A DNA stretch of 64,000 bases from CAVRXT01 sp963725655 (lineage in GTDB: Bacteria > Acidobacteriota > Terriglobia > Acidiferrales > UBA7541): contig CAVRYY010000001.1 in assembly GCA_963725655.1 (NCBI GenBank), positions 1,612,001 through 1,676,000 of the forward strand, in the 5' to 3' direction. Below the pieces are notes generated by a model. That model was not told where the DNA came from, searched no databases, and saw only the letters and a list, made by a program, of their open reading frames with translations. This document shows, in pieces, positions 8,850 to 17,768 of the stretch. Both the position numbers and the translations under genes were made by a program. Within the stretch, counting starts at the first letter, position 1. The number at the start of each line of letters is the position of its first letter.

Positions 8850-10423
8850 GCCCTGCCGACATCAAGAAAACCGACATGAACGAAAACAAGAATTCCGCCA
8901 AGAAAATCGCGCCTCAGGAAATTTACCGAACCGTGGCATGGTTCGGCCTGGCCCTGCTAGCCGCGGGATACGTTCGCTACTCGATCCAGGGCGAACTGCT
9001 GATCATGAGCAAGATTTTGCTGGGCTTGGGCGCGGCGATGCTGATCGCCGGCCTGGCTCTGAACTACCGCGCGCTAGTGGCCTATTTTTCGAGACGCTCT
9101 GCGAGAATGGGAACCAACGTGGGCGTGCTGGGCCTGGCGGTGTTTGCCATTTTGGTGCTGCTCAATTTCGTCGGCTATCGCCATCACAAGAGTTTCGATT
9201 GGACCACCGAAAAGCTGTTTACGCTCTCCGATCAAACGCAGAAAATCGTGCAGGGCCTGCAGCAGGACGTCACCATCTACCGCTTTGACAAAATGCCGAA
9301 CCCCGAACTGGCCGCCCAAATTGCTCAATATTCCAACGTCAACCATCGCATTCACTACGTCTCGGTCGATCCCCAGGAAAAGCCCGAGCTCGCCAAGCAG
9401 TACGGCGTCACCCGCATGGGAGAGGTGGTGGCGGCGTCCGGGGAGAAAAACGAAAAGCTCGAGGGCACCAGCGAACAGGACATCACTAACGCTTTGCTGA
9501 AACTCACTCGCAACACAGTCGAGACGGTCTGCTTCGTTACCGGTCATGGCGAAAAGTCGATTTCCGCGTCCGATGGCCACGGCATGAGTCAGGCCAACGA
9601 CGAGCTGAAAAAGGAAAGCTATCAGACCCGCGAGGTGAACCTGGTAACGACGGGCAGCGTCCCCGCAGATTGCACCGTGCTGGTGGAAGCCGGGCCCACG
9701 CAGTCGCTGTTTCCGCCGGAATCGGCAATGATCGCGAAATATCTGGACGGCGGCGGCCGCGCCATGCTACTGATCGATCCGGCCACCGACCCCAAGCTCG
9801 ATGATGTCTTTCAGGCTTGGAACATTAATGTCGGGAATAACTACGTGATTGATGCCAGCGGCTACGGCCGTTTGATCGGAGCTGGCCCGGCGATTCCACT
9901 GGTGGTCGATTTCCCGGCCAGCCCCATCACCAAAGGCTTTCAGGGCAGCATGACGTTTTTCCCGCTGGCCCGAACGGTTTCGATTGCCAATAAGTCCACT
10001 GCGCAACCTCAGGACGTGGAGTTGCTGAAAACCTCCGACCGCAGTTTCACCGTACCCAACCTCGATAAGAAAGAAGTCACCTTCGATCCCAAAACCGCCG
10101 GGCCTCTGTCGCTGGGCGTCTCTGGGGAAAAGCGTGGAGAGGCCGAAGGCGGGCAGAAGACGGCGCGGCTGGTAGCGATCGGCGATTCGGATTTTGCCAC
10201 CAATCAGGCCGTCGGCGCGGCCCGCAACGGTGACCTCTTCTACAACGCAGTGAATTGGCTGGCTTCCGACGAGAGCTTGATCTCCATTCGCCCGAAGAGT
10301 CCGTCCAACCGGCGCGTGAACTTCACGGAAGGGCAACAGCGTGGCTTGTTTTGGGTGGCGCTGATCTTTCTGCCCGGCCTGGTGCTCCTCTCCGGCATCT
10401 ATATTTGGATTAAGCGCCGCTAA
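8846..10423 (+). CDS. GldG-like ABC auxiliary protein (ABC_transp_aux domain)
   Basis: The ATG at 8846 overlaps the permease stop codon as ATGA and gives 525 residues. Two N-terminal membrane segments (about residues 30-75 and 90-110) precede a large extracytoplasmic region with the GldG-type pattern: FDWTTEKLFTLSDQT, then a GHGEKS motif, then GGRAMLLIDP. One C-terminal membrane segment ends in a short basic tail. The family accompanies GldA/GldF-type exporters as a third subunit. A GTG at 8834 is also possible, but the coupled ATG is preferred. Confidence 0.88.
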   Translation: MSPADIKKTDMNENKNSAKKIAPQEIYRTVAWFGLALLAAGYVRYSIQGELLIMSKILLGLGAAMLIAGLALNYRALVAYFSRRSARMGTNVGVLGLAVFAILVLLNFVGYRHHKSFDWTTEKLFTLSDQTQKIVQGLQQDVTIYRFDKMPNPELAAQIAQYSNVNHRIHYVSVDPQEKPELAKQYGVTRMGEVVAASGEKNEKLEGTSEQDITNALLKLTRNTVETVCFVTGHGEKSISASDGHGMSQANDELKKESYQTREVNLVTTGSVPADCTVLVEAGPTQSLFPPESAMIAKYLDGGGRAMLLIDPATDPKLDDVFQAWNINVGNNYVIDASGYGRLIGAGPAIPLVVDFPASPITKGFQGSMTFFPLARTVSIANKSTAQPQDVELLKTSDRSFTVPNLDKKEVTFDPKTAGPLSLGVSGEKRGEAEGGQKTARLVAIGDSDFATNQAVGAARNGDLFYNAVNWLASDESLISIRPKSPSNRRVNFTEGQQRGLFWVALIFLPGLVLLSGIYIWIKRR

Positions 10424-10429
10424 CCCGAC

Positions 10430-11758
10430 ATGAAAAAAAGCACCCTGATCGTCCTGTTGGTAGCGGTCGCACTCGGCGCCGCCGTCTATTATTACGATTG
10501 GAAGCGCACGCCCAAGGAAGACAAGGCGGAAGAATCCAAGCCCGCGTTCCACTTTACCGTTCCCAACGTAACTGGTTTGGATATCACCCGCGCCGGCCAG
10601 AAGTTCGTCTTTGAGAAGCAGAGTGACGCCTGGCAAGTGGTGCAGCCCATTGTCACACCTGCGGATGGGCCCACCGTTGAAGGAATCGTCACCGAGATTG
10701 CCGGCGCGAACGTGAGCCGGACGCTGACGCCTTCGGGCGATTTGTCCGCGTACGGGCTTAAACAGCCCGCAGTAATTGCCAGCGTGCGGCTCAAAGACGG
10801 CACCCATCACAGTCTGCAATTCGGCGACAAGGATTTTTCCGGCAGCGCGGTGTATGCGATTGTCGACGACGCGAAACAAGTCTCGCTGATACCCGCCGGA
10901 GTGATGGAAACCGCCAACAAGCCAATCGACGACCTGCGCGACCGCGCCGTGCTGCACTTCAACGCCGACGACGTGCAAGCCGTGGACGTGAAAAAGTCTT
11001 CGGGTGAAGTGGCGCTGGCCAGGCAAGGATCGAATTGGGTGTTGCACAAGCCCCGGGAAACCCCCGCCAGCTTGAACGCAGTCAATGCCATGCTCGAAGC
11101 GATCTCGCTGGGAAAGTTCACCACCGTCGCGAGTGAGACGCCGCAAGACTTAGGGCGCTACGGCTTGGCCAATCCTGCGATGACCCTCACGTTAACTCTA
11201 AAGAGCGGCAAACAAGCCACTCTGCAACTAGGGAAAAAAGAAGGGCAGGAGTACGACGCGCGGGATCCATCCCGGCCAATGGTATTTCACGTCGGCGAAC
11301 CGATTTATAAGAAGGTGGATGAAGGCCTGGCGGATCTGCGTGATAAGAAAGTTTATGCGTTCGACGCCAACGCGCTATCCAACATCGAAATACACAACCG
11401 CACCACCAACGAAACCATCGTGTGCAATCAGGGCAAGGACAAGACCTGGCAGATCGAGCAGCCGGCTAACGTGAAAGGGAAGACCGCCGATATATACAAG
11501 GTATCGGGGCCACTGGATTCCGCGGATGCCAGCGAGGTGATCGATTCGCCGAGCGCCGATATTCGCGCGCGTCTGGCCAAGCCAGCGCTGGAGATTACCT
11601 TCACCGAAACCTCCGGAAAGAAAACCACGCTGCGCTTTTCGGAAGAAACGGAAGGGTACGTGTACGTGCAATCCAGCGCGGCCGCCGCAGTGTACAAAAT
11701 AACCAAGCAAACGCTCGACGATTTAAGCTTTAAGGCCGAAGCTCTCGCTGGTTCGTAA
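10430..11758 (+). CDS. DUF4340-domain protein of the ABC exporter operon
   Basis: This 442-residue protein has one N-terminal membrane helix (about 5-22) and then several copies of a beta-rich DUF4340 unit with patterns such as FHFTVPNVTGLDITRAG. Homologues lie next to GldG-like genes in many bacteria, and here the gap to that gene is six bases, so it is very likely part of the same complex. The role is unknown. The protein probably sits on the outer face of the cytoplasmic membrane. The last 29 bases overlap a convergent small gene. Confidence 0.88.
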   Translation: MKKSTLIVLLVAVALGAAVYYYDWKRTPKEDKAEESKPAFHFTVPNVTGLDITRAGQKFVFEKQSDAWQVVQPIVTPADGPTVEGIVTEIAGANVSRTLTPSGDLSAYGLKQPAVIASVRLKDGTHHSLQFGDKDFSGSAVYAIVDDAKQVSLIPAGVMETANKPIDDLRDRAVLHFNADDVQAVDVKKSSGEVALARQGSNWVLHKPRETPASLNAVNAMLEAISLGKFTTVASETPQDLGRYGLANPAMTLTLTLKSGKQATLQLGKKEGQEYDARDPSRPMVFHVGEPIYKKVDEGLADLRDKKVYAFDANALSNIEIHNRTTNETIVCNQGKDKTWQIEQPANVKGKTADIYKVSGPLDSADASEVIDSPSADIRARLAKPALEITFTETSGKKTTLRFSEETEGYVYVQSSAAAAVYKITKQTLDDLSFKAEALAGS

Positions 11759-12035
11759 CCCGCGCGCCTCGCGCAACGTCATAACTACCATGCATCGAAG
11801 CATCGCCGGTCCGGTAGTTTTTCCATGCCGCCAGAAGCAGGATGTTCCCGGTCACCGGCGAAACGTGAATGAAGTAAGTGTCGCAGCCGCTTTCGACGTC
11901 GAAAAATCCCGGACGACGCGCGTCCGGGCGCACCTCGCCGTCACCGGCCAGCAACTCTCGCAGCCGGTCGATTGACTCCTGCGAGTGATTGCCCAGATCC
12001 ACAATCTTCGCTTGTTCCATTGCTCTCGTTACCAT
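11730..12035 (-). CDS. Small hypothetical protein (101 aa)
   Basis: I do not recognise a family. The peptide is soluble, with an N-terminal helix (EQAKIVDLGNHSQESIDRLREL) followed by a beta-rich segment containing FFDVESGCDTYFIHVSP and ILLLAAW, consistent with a small folded domain. A GGGAG lies 12 bases before the ATG; an internal ATG at 12020 is an alternative start. It overlaps the 3' end of the DUF4340 gene on the other strand by 29 bases. Composition is protein-like across the whole frame. Confidence 0.62.
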   Translation of the reverse strand: MVTRAMEQAKIVDLGNHSQESIDRLRELLAGDGEVRPDARRPGFFDVESGCDTYFIHVSPVTGNILLLAAWKNYRTGDASMHGSYDVARGARVTNQRELRP

Positions 12036-12381
12036 GGCGTTCTGTATCTCCCGTGTATGTCTCTCAAAGCTAACTACGCGCGGCCCGGTGGAAAAGTTCC
12101 AGAGGATGCCGGATTAGTTTCTTTTTTTTTCTGGTACACTTACCGCGCTTATCCTTGGGAGGAGGATAAAACAACGCCGTCTGCAACCGGACAGGTAAGC
12201 CACGCAACACAAATCAGGAGTTCAATCAGCGCGACCTGACATTGAGTGGACGTGCCGGGCTTTCGCAGATCGAAAAGCGGCTTCCGACGCCTTTCGGATT
12301 TTCGGCGTTTTCTCTCACGCCAGTGCTTAGCGTGAGCGTGCCGGTGCAAGACTCGGCCGGCGATTAACCTACAGGGACCCT
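12036..12381. other. Intergenic region with two hairpins ahead of a small basic protein gene
   Basis: The stretch has a T run (12121-12130) and a polypurine GGAGGAGGATAAAA with no start codon after it. A perfect seven-pair hairpin, CTCACGC (12314-12320) with GCGTGAG (12330-12336), lies just before the small gene at 12382. A second weak stem, ACGCC with GGCGT, precedes it and is followed by TTTTCT, so this may be a terminator or a structured leader. Confidence 0.35.
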
Positions 12382-12603
12382 ATGGCCAAAAAAACCAAGA
12401 AGCCCATGCCTCGACCCGGCAAAGACAGCCGGCTCAAAAAAGACCGGCGGCGCAAGCACCGGCACTGGCAAGTTACCGTCTACTATCAGGACGGCGAAAA
12501 ATTCGCGCGGGTCTATATCGACCGCGAGCGTGCCAATCGATTTGCGGAGAGGCAGAAAAAGTCTCCGGTCGTTCGTTCCACTCGCATCCTCGAGGTTGAC
12601 TGA
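12382..12603 (+). CDS. Small basic hypothetical protein (73 aa)
   Basis: The N-terminal half is extremely basic (MAKKTKKPMPRPGKDSRLKK...), followed by a compact, more ordinary segment with a VTVYYQDGEKFARVYIDRERANRFAERQ pattern. The ATG has AGGGA seven bases upstream. Such a protein could bind nucleic acid, but no known domain is visible. It ends well before the tRNA-Gly promoter and may be transcribed alone. Confidence 0.65.
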   Translation: MAKKTKKPMPRPGKDSRLKKDRRRKHRHWQVTVYYQDGEKFARVYIDRERANRFAERQKKSPVVRSTRILEVD

Positions 12604-12717
12604 ACTGCGTTTTTGGCTGCCGCGATGCTCGTGCGCAGGACGAAGAGGCGAGGCCGCGCTGATTCCGGGGAAGTGTGTGCTCGTAATCTTTTCGGAGCGC
12701 CAGCCCTCGCCGGGGGC

Positions 12718-12746
12718 TTGTCCGGCCATCGGCGGCATGCTATAAA
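12718..12746 (+). promoter_or_regulatory. Putative sigma70-type promoter for tRNA-Gly
   Basis: TTGTCC (12718-12723) and TATAAA (12741-12746) are separated by exactly 17 bases, 25 bases before the mature tRNA 5' end. Confidence 0.6.
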
Positions 12747-12771
12747 AGAATGCGTTCAGACCTGTGGAAAT

Positions 12772-12845
12772 GCGGCCGTAGTATAGTGGTCGTACGACAG
12801 CTTGCCAAGCTGTAGGCGGGGGTTCGATTCCCCTCGGCCGCTCCA
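12772..12845 (+). tRNA. tRNA-Gly (anticodon GCC)
   Basis: The acceptor arms GCGGCCG and CGGCCGC pair perfectly, followed by discriminator T and an encoded CCA. The anticodon stem ACAGC/GCTGT holds loop TTGCCAA, giving anticodon GCC for GGC/GGU glycine codons. The T arm has GGTTCGATTCC. Confidence 0.97.
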
Positions 12846-12995
12846 GTTCCCAGGACCCTTCTCCGCGAAGAATAACCGCCCGTGGCTGCCCGCCCAGTTC
12901 TTCGCAGTTGGCGTGTGCACATTCCCAGAACAAGCTGCCCCGCTCAAAAACGCTAACGCGTTTCGCCGCATAGTACATTCGGAGTCGCGAATATT

Positions 12996-15455
12996 TCAGG
13001 CAGATAAGACAGGCAGGATCTGCGGCGCGGCGACGGTCACGCGATCCCTGCCGTTCGCTTTCGATTGGTACAGCGATTGATCCGCCGCTCGCAGGATTTC
13101 TTCGCCGGTGGCTCCATTTTCCGGAAACGAAGCTACACCCACGGAGAATGTTACCGTGTTCAAGCGCTGGCCCTGGTGGCGTATCTCGATCTTTCTGGCT
13201 TCCGCCCGCAACAGATCCGCTCGCCGGGCAGCGTCCGTCGCATTGGATTCCGGCAAGATGATCGCAAATTCCTCTCCGCCATACCGGCAGACCACGTCGT
13301 CCCCGCGAAAGTGTTCCCGGAATACCTCGGCCATTCGCCGGAGCACTGCGTCGCCAGCGTCATGGCCAAACGTGTCATTAAATCTTTTGAAGTGATCCAG
13401 ATCGAGAAACAGCACGGCTAGCGAGCGCTTTTTGCGCGCGGCCCGCTGCAACTCGCGGTCCAGCGATTCTTCCATGAACCGGCGATTGAACAATCCGGTG
13501 AGCGCGTCACGTATGGATTGATCGCGCAGCGTTTCCCGCAGCCGCAAGTTGGCCAGGGATAGCGCGATTTGCCCGGCCGCCGTGACCGCCAGGCGCTGCA
13601 AGGATTCTTGCACGCTTTCCAGCGCCAAATCATGTCCGGCAGTGGCGACCCCGGCAAACTCCAGGGACAGCACGCCCAGCGTCTCGCCTTGTCCGATCAT
13701 CGGTACGCACAGGTATCTACCTGGGACCGCTTGTTTCAAGTGTTGGCACATCACCCCTGTGCCGGGGCAATCGCTCCACTGCGGTTGCCCCCGCCGCAGG
13801 CTCCAGCATGTCTCGGGAGTGAAAATCAGATCCGAGGCGCGCGACTGGCCCCAGATGGCCGCCGCTTCCACCACATTCCGTGACGACTTGAAAACATAGA
13901 GAATGCCGGACGTGGCGGTGGGCAGCAGCTTCTTAATTGAAGCGGTCACCACCACATAGGCTTCCTCGGTGGTAGGACAACATTGCAGCAGGCCGGTCAT
14001 TTCGTTCAGCAGTGTCATCTCGGTGGCCCGCAATCGCAATTCGTCTACCAATTCGCCGAGCGACTCCGCATGCTTTTTTTCTTTTTGTTGCGTTTGGATC
14101 TGCTCGGACATATCGCGATAGATCGCGAAGCATCCCCGAACCTCGCCGTTCATTTCCAAGGGGACCGAGTAGACCTCGACGTCAACGGTTGTGCCGTCCT
14201 TACGCACCCGCCGCGTGGTCAAATGCATTCGTTGGCCGTTAGCGAGCTGCGATCGGATCTGGAGTTCTTCTGCGGCGTATTCCTCGCCCGGTGGAAAAAT
14301 CCACTCCCGCATCAGCGTCCCGATGATCTCTTCTCGCGGGAACAGGAATAGGTCCTCGAAGGCGTCGTTGCACAGCTCCACGCGACCCTGGGTATCGAGG
14401 ACCACCACTCCCAATGGCGTATTCTCAATCAGCGAGTTCAAGTGGGCGGTTTGCGTGTGAAGTTCCGTGGCCATGCGTTGTCTCTCGCTCACCGCCGAAC
14501 CCACAATCAAGCCGGTGCATGAGACCGTAAACATCAGCATTACCAATTTCGGCAGCACCGTTGCGTCCGGGCTGGATAAATGCAACGCCAACACGACTCC
14601 AAAATTGAACACGAGGATCGCGCTGGTAACGCGCTTGATTCCGTGGCGCATGGCCACCCAAATCATGGGGATGAAGGTCAGGTAGAAAAGTTGTGTCGCT
14701 GCGAAGGGCTTCGCGAACATGATCCAAAGGACCAACACGATGCTCGCTGCCTGCCCGACTGCCTCTCCCACGTTTCCCAGCCGGACGCTTGGCCGTTTCC
14801 GCGTTCTCGAAGTTGCTCCGGTGACCTTGGCGGGCTCCAGGGAGAGCCACCGCCGGATGGGCGGCAATACATGTATCAGCAAAAAAGGTGCGACGCCCAC
14901 GAACGATATCAGATCTCCCCCAAACCAAATGAGGGAAGCGCGCGATACATCGCTCCATGGAATGGAGTGATCGGCCAGCAAGCAGCCCACGCCAACGACC
15001 GTAGCGCAAGCGCCCATAATAAACGTCACAAAGACGTACCGGGTAACGTCACGGCGATGGCTCAAGCTCAGATCGATCCGTAGCGGTCCGCGCAGAATGA
15101 TCGCCGCACTTGCGTAGATCACCGCGAGCCCGGGAGAACCGACTAGCGTGCCCCAGGAAGCCCATGGCTGGTGGTAAATCAGCGAGGCACTGAGTGCGTC
15201 GCCAAAGGCGATCACCAGCGAATACCAGGGATTGACGCCAAGAATAAGCGCCAAACCTAATCCCGCCGGCGGATACCACACCGTGTATCCCAACTGAGTT
15301 TCCACGATCACGTCCGAGCGATTCAGCAGGACGTAGAGGCCGAGGGAAATGAGGGTGATAACCGCGTGTTTTAGGAAGATTCGGTTCCGGTCGGCTGGGA
15401 GCTCTGGCCGTGGCCTACCGGTGTCGCGTTCATCGCGATTGGGAGTGGGATCCAT
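12996..15455 (-). CDS. Membrane diguanylate cyclase: MASE1-PAS-GAF-GGDEF
   Basis: This 819-residue protein should sense a signal at the membrane and make cyclic di-GMP. Domains in order: a MASE1-like polytopic sensor (about 30-322), PAS (335-450), a short coiled coil, GAF (475-635) and GGDEF (645-812). The active loop is CRYGGEEF (GGEEF 726-730). An RGDD at 717-720 lies at the exact spacing of the inhibitory I-site, so product feedback is likely. No EAL domain is present. The start has only a weak AGAAGAAG ribosome-binding site. It is convergent to tRNA-Gly and appears monocistronic. Confidence 0.95.
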   Translation of the reverse strand: MDPTPNRDERDTGRPRPELPADRNRIFLKHAVITLISLGLYVLLNRSDVIVETQLGYTVWYPPAGLGLALILGVNPWYSLVIAFGDALSASLIYHQPWASWGTLVGSPGLAVIYASAAIILRGPLRIDLSLSHRRDVTRYVFVTFIMGACATVVGVGCLLADHSIPWSDVSRASLIWFGGDLISFVGVAPFLLIHVLPPIRRWLSLEPAKVTGATSRTRKRPSVRLGNVGEAVGQAASIVLVLWIMFAKPFAATQLFYLTFIPMIWVAMRHGIKRVTSAILVFNFGVVLALHLSSPDATVLPKLVMLMFTVSCTGLIVGSAVSERQRMATELHTQTAHLNSLIENTPLGVVVLDTQGRVELCNDAFEDLFLFPREEIIGTLMREWIFPPGEEYAAEELQIRSQLANGQRMHLTTRRVRKDGTTVDVEVYSVPLEMNGEVRGCFAIYRDMSEQIQTQQKEKKHAESLGELVDELRLRATEMTLLNEMTGLLQCCPTTEEAYVVVTASIKKLLPTATSGILYVFKSSRNVVEAAAIWGQSRASDLIFTPETCWSLRRGQPQWSDCPGTGVMCQHLKQAVPGRYLCVPMIGQGETLGVLSLEFAGVATAGHDLALESVQESLQRLAVTAAGQIALSLANLRLRETLRDQSIRDALTGLFNRRFMEESLDRELQRAARKKRSLAVLFLDLDHFKRFNDTFGHDAGDAVLRRMAEVFREHFRGDDVVCRYGGEEFAIILPESNATDAARRADLLRAEARKIEIRHQGQRLNTVTFSVGVASFPENGATGEEILRAADQSLYQSKANGRDRVTVAAPQILPVLSA

Positions 15456-15765
15456 CTTCTTCTGGCGTGCGCCGAATGAGGCGACCTTTCCACAACGAGC
15501 GACGGCCTGCGAGATTCGTCGAGGGCTGGAGCGCCGAATGGCTCCGGAGGTGGCCCACGCGAATGGAGCTACCTATCTATTCTATTGGCCACGGTACCAA
15601 ATTAGGGCGTTTTAATCGAAATCGGTAGCAATAAGTCAATATCATGCGGGTTGCCGCGTGCCTCCTGGCTCCCTGCCGATGTGCTGGCGTTGGTTGCGTT
15701 TGGCTGGCTCAATTCCGGCGTGTTAAAGTCGTCAGCCGCGTCTCGCGGGCGTCACCCACACGACT
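15456..15765. other. Divergent intergenic region
   Basis: This separates the diguanylate cyclase (minus) from the fused nucleotide enzyme (plus), so both promoters should lie here. An AT-rich patch near 15600-15645 is the likeliest site. I cannot assign hexamers and see no gene. Confidence 0.4.
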
Positions 15766-16902
15766 ATGTTTGCCTATCTTTGTGGCCCAATTGAATTCGC
15801 GGATGGCGGCGGGCGTCAATGGCGCCGCGAAATGGCCCGGTTTTTGTTGGACCGGCTCGGCCATCGTGCCTACGATCCCGCCGAAGACGAGACAAAAAAT
15901 CTGACCCCGGACGAGGTGGCCAATTTTCGCGCATGGAAGTTGACCGACGCGAGCCGGCACCGCGTAGCGATCCGAAAAATCATTCACTTCGATCTCGATA
16001 TCATCGCCGCCCGGGCTGATTACTTGATCTGCTATTGGAGCCAGGCTGCGCCCCTTAGTGCTGGAACCGCGGCGGAAATGACCGCGGCGTTCCGTAAGGG
16101 AATCCCGGTGTATCTGGTGACGCCGCTCGCGCCGCCGCAGCTCAGCGGATGGATGCTGGGATGTGCGGATGAAGTCTTCGCCACGATCGAGGAGCTGGAA
16201 AAGTTTCTTCTGGCGCGCTACTCCGCCGCTTCCACTTCCGCTTCCGCCCCTTCGGTCTCCGCCCAATCGGCTGGTCCATTGACGGTGGCCGTGGGCAGCA
16301 CCCGTAAACCGAAAATTCTGGCCGCCGAGCAAGCCTTTCGCTCTTTAGGCAGCAGCGGCCAGTACGACGTTCAGGTCGTGGGCTTCGAAGTGCCCAGTGG
16401 TGTCGCGGCCACTCCGCTGAGCGCCGGCGAGATGCGGCTCGGTGCCCGCCTGCGTGCCGAAGCTCTGCGCGAGATCACCCGCTCATCGTCACGGCCCTGG
16501 AAATTTTTCGTCGGATTGGAAGGCGGATTGGATGTAACCGAAGACGCCGGCGGGCGTCTGGTTTTTCTGCAGAGCTGGGCTTACGTCTTGGATACCGCGG
16601 GTCGCGGGTACTACGGCCAGTCTACCAGTGTCGCCGTGCCGGAAGCGCTCGCGGCGCGGGTGATCGATGCCGGAGTCGAACTGTCTGAGGCGGTCGACGC
16701 CTTCGCCGGTGGAAAGGGAATTCGCGATCATCAAGGCGTGTGGGGCGTCCTTACCGCAGGCGCGGTGACCCGCCAAGACGCCTTTCGCGTGGCGATCACC
16801 AACGCACTGTGGCCGTTTCGCCATGAATTGCTATACGCCGTTCGCGACGCAGTCGCGGCAGGCCGGCCCGCTGCGGCGGGCGGGGCAGACTCCCCTACAT
16901 AA
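15766..16902 (+). CDS. Fusion: nucleoside 2-deoxyribosyltransferase-like domain + DUF84 (inosine/xanthosine triphosphatase-like)
   Basis: The 378-residue protein joins two enzyme domains. Residues 1-150 resemble the nucleoside 2-deoxyribosyltransferase fold: YLCGPIEF at the start, DLDIIAARADYLICYW, then a GTAAEMTAAF segment like the catalytic-Glu region. A Ser/Ala-rich linker (about 152-170) follows. Residues 171-360 match the DUF84/YjjX family that hydrolyses non-canonical purine triphosphates, with VAVGSTRKPKILAAEQAF, FFVGLEGGLD and GKGIRDHQGVWG. Together they suggest salvage or clean-up of damaged nucleotides. The linker is the expected fusion joint, not a frameshift. Thymidine kinase follows 89 bases downstream. 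Confidence 0.82.
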   Translation: MFAYLCGPIEFADGGGRQWRREMARFLLDRLGHRAYDPAEDETKNLTPDEVANFRAWKLTDASRHRVAIRKIIHFDLDIIAARADYLICYWSQAAPLSAGTAAEMTAAFRKGIPVYLVTPLAPPQLSGWMLGCADEVFATIEELEKFLLARYSAASTSASAPSVSAQSAGPLTVAVGSTRKPKILAAEQAFRSLGSSGQYDVQVVGFEVPSGVAATPLSAGEMRLGARLRAEALREITRSSSRPWKFFVGLEGGLDVTEDAGGRLVFLQSWAYVLDTAGRGYYGQSTSVAVPEALAARVIDAGVELSEAVDAFAGGKGIRDHQGVWGVLTAGAVTRQDAFRVAITNALWPFRHELLYAVRDAVAAGRPAAAGGADSPT

Positions 16903-16991
16903 AGTTTTCCTGAATTAGTGTATCGTTTGATTTCCGATTTTCGATTTGCGGAATTTTGCGGCCGCGTTAAGCTGGAGACAGGGAGACACGA

Positions 16992-17642
16992 GTGGACATC
17001 GTCAAGGGCAACATGGGCTGGATCGAGGTGATCGTTGGTCCGATGTTTTCGGGCAAGAGCGAGGAGCTGATCCGCCGCCTGCGGCGCGCGGAGATTGCCC
17101 GGCAGCGCGTGCAAATATTTAAGCCCGCTATCGACCAGCGCTATACCGCCACCGGGATTGTCTCTCACTCGGGCCTGGAGATCGCCTCCGAGCTGGTCTC
17201 CGAAGCCCACGAAATTTTGATCAAGGTGTCCCCGCGCACCGAGGTCGTCGGTATCGACGAAGGCCAATTTCTCGGAGACGGCTTGGTGGACGTCTGCACT
17301 CAACTCGCTGACTTAGGAAAGAGGGTGATGGTCACCGGGTTGGACACCGACTTCATGGGCCGTCCCTTTGAGCCGATTCCACGCCTGCTGGCGGTGGCCG
17401 AGGAAATTACCAAACTGCTGGCCATTTGCGTTCGCTGTGGCAATCCCGCGGTGCATACCCAGCGCCTGGTGGCGTCCGAAGAGTTGATCGTCGTGGGCGC
17501 CTCCGGCACGTACGAAGCACGCTGCCGCCGCTGTTTCGAGCCGATGCTGGCGCATCAAAAGGTCGAGCAGCAACACGCTGGCCAGCCCGCAACCCGTGAA
17601 GGGAATCCCTCCGGACTCAAGGCCCAGGCCGCGGTGCGATAA
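16992..17642 (+). CDS. tdk: Thymidine kinase
   Basis: Thymidine kinase phosphorylates thymidine with ATP for DNA precursor salvage. The 216-residue protein has the P-loop GPMFSGKS (16-23), the IDEGQF motif and two cysteine pairs of the lasso zinc site, CVRC and CRRC. A GTG start is used because AGGGAG precedes it at normal distance. An internal ATG (17013) with AAGGG upstream is an alternative that removes seven residues. The C-terminal 25 residues beyond the core are unconserved. It lies in the same direction as the nucleotide-sanitation fusion, so co-transcription is likely. Confidence 0.95.
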   Translation: MDIVKGNMGWIEVIVGPMFSGKSEELIRRLRRAEIARQRVQIFKPAIDQRYTATGIVSHSGLEIASELVSEAHEILIKVSPRTEVVGIDEGQFLGDGLVDVCTQLADLGKRVMVTGLDTDFMGRPFEPIPRLLAVAEEITKLLAICVRCGNPAVHTQRLVASEELIVVGASGTYEARCRRCFEPMLAHQKVEQQHAGQPATREGNPSGLKAQAAVR

Positions 17643-17768
17643 ATTTCAAGGGCCACCCGGCAAGCCTCTCCCGCGGTGCCTTCGTTCCGGGACGCCACGC
17701 TTGCGCATGCACATTACCTGGACCGGTCTGCGAGTGCTCGAAGTGATTTGTCGCGTCCCGCGAAATCC

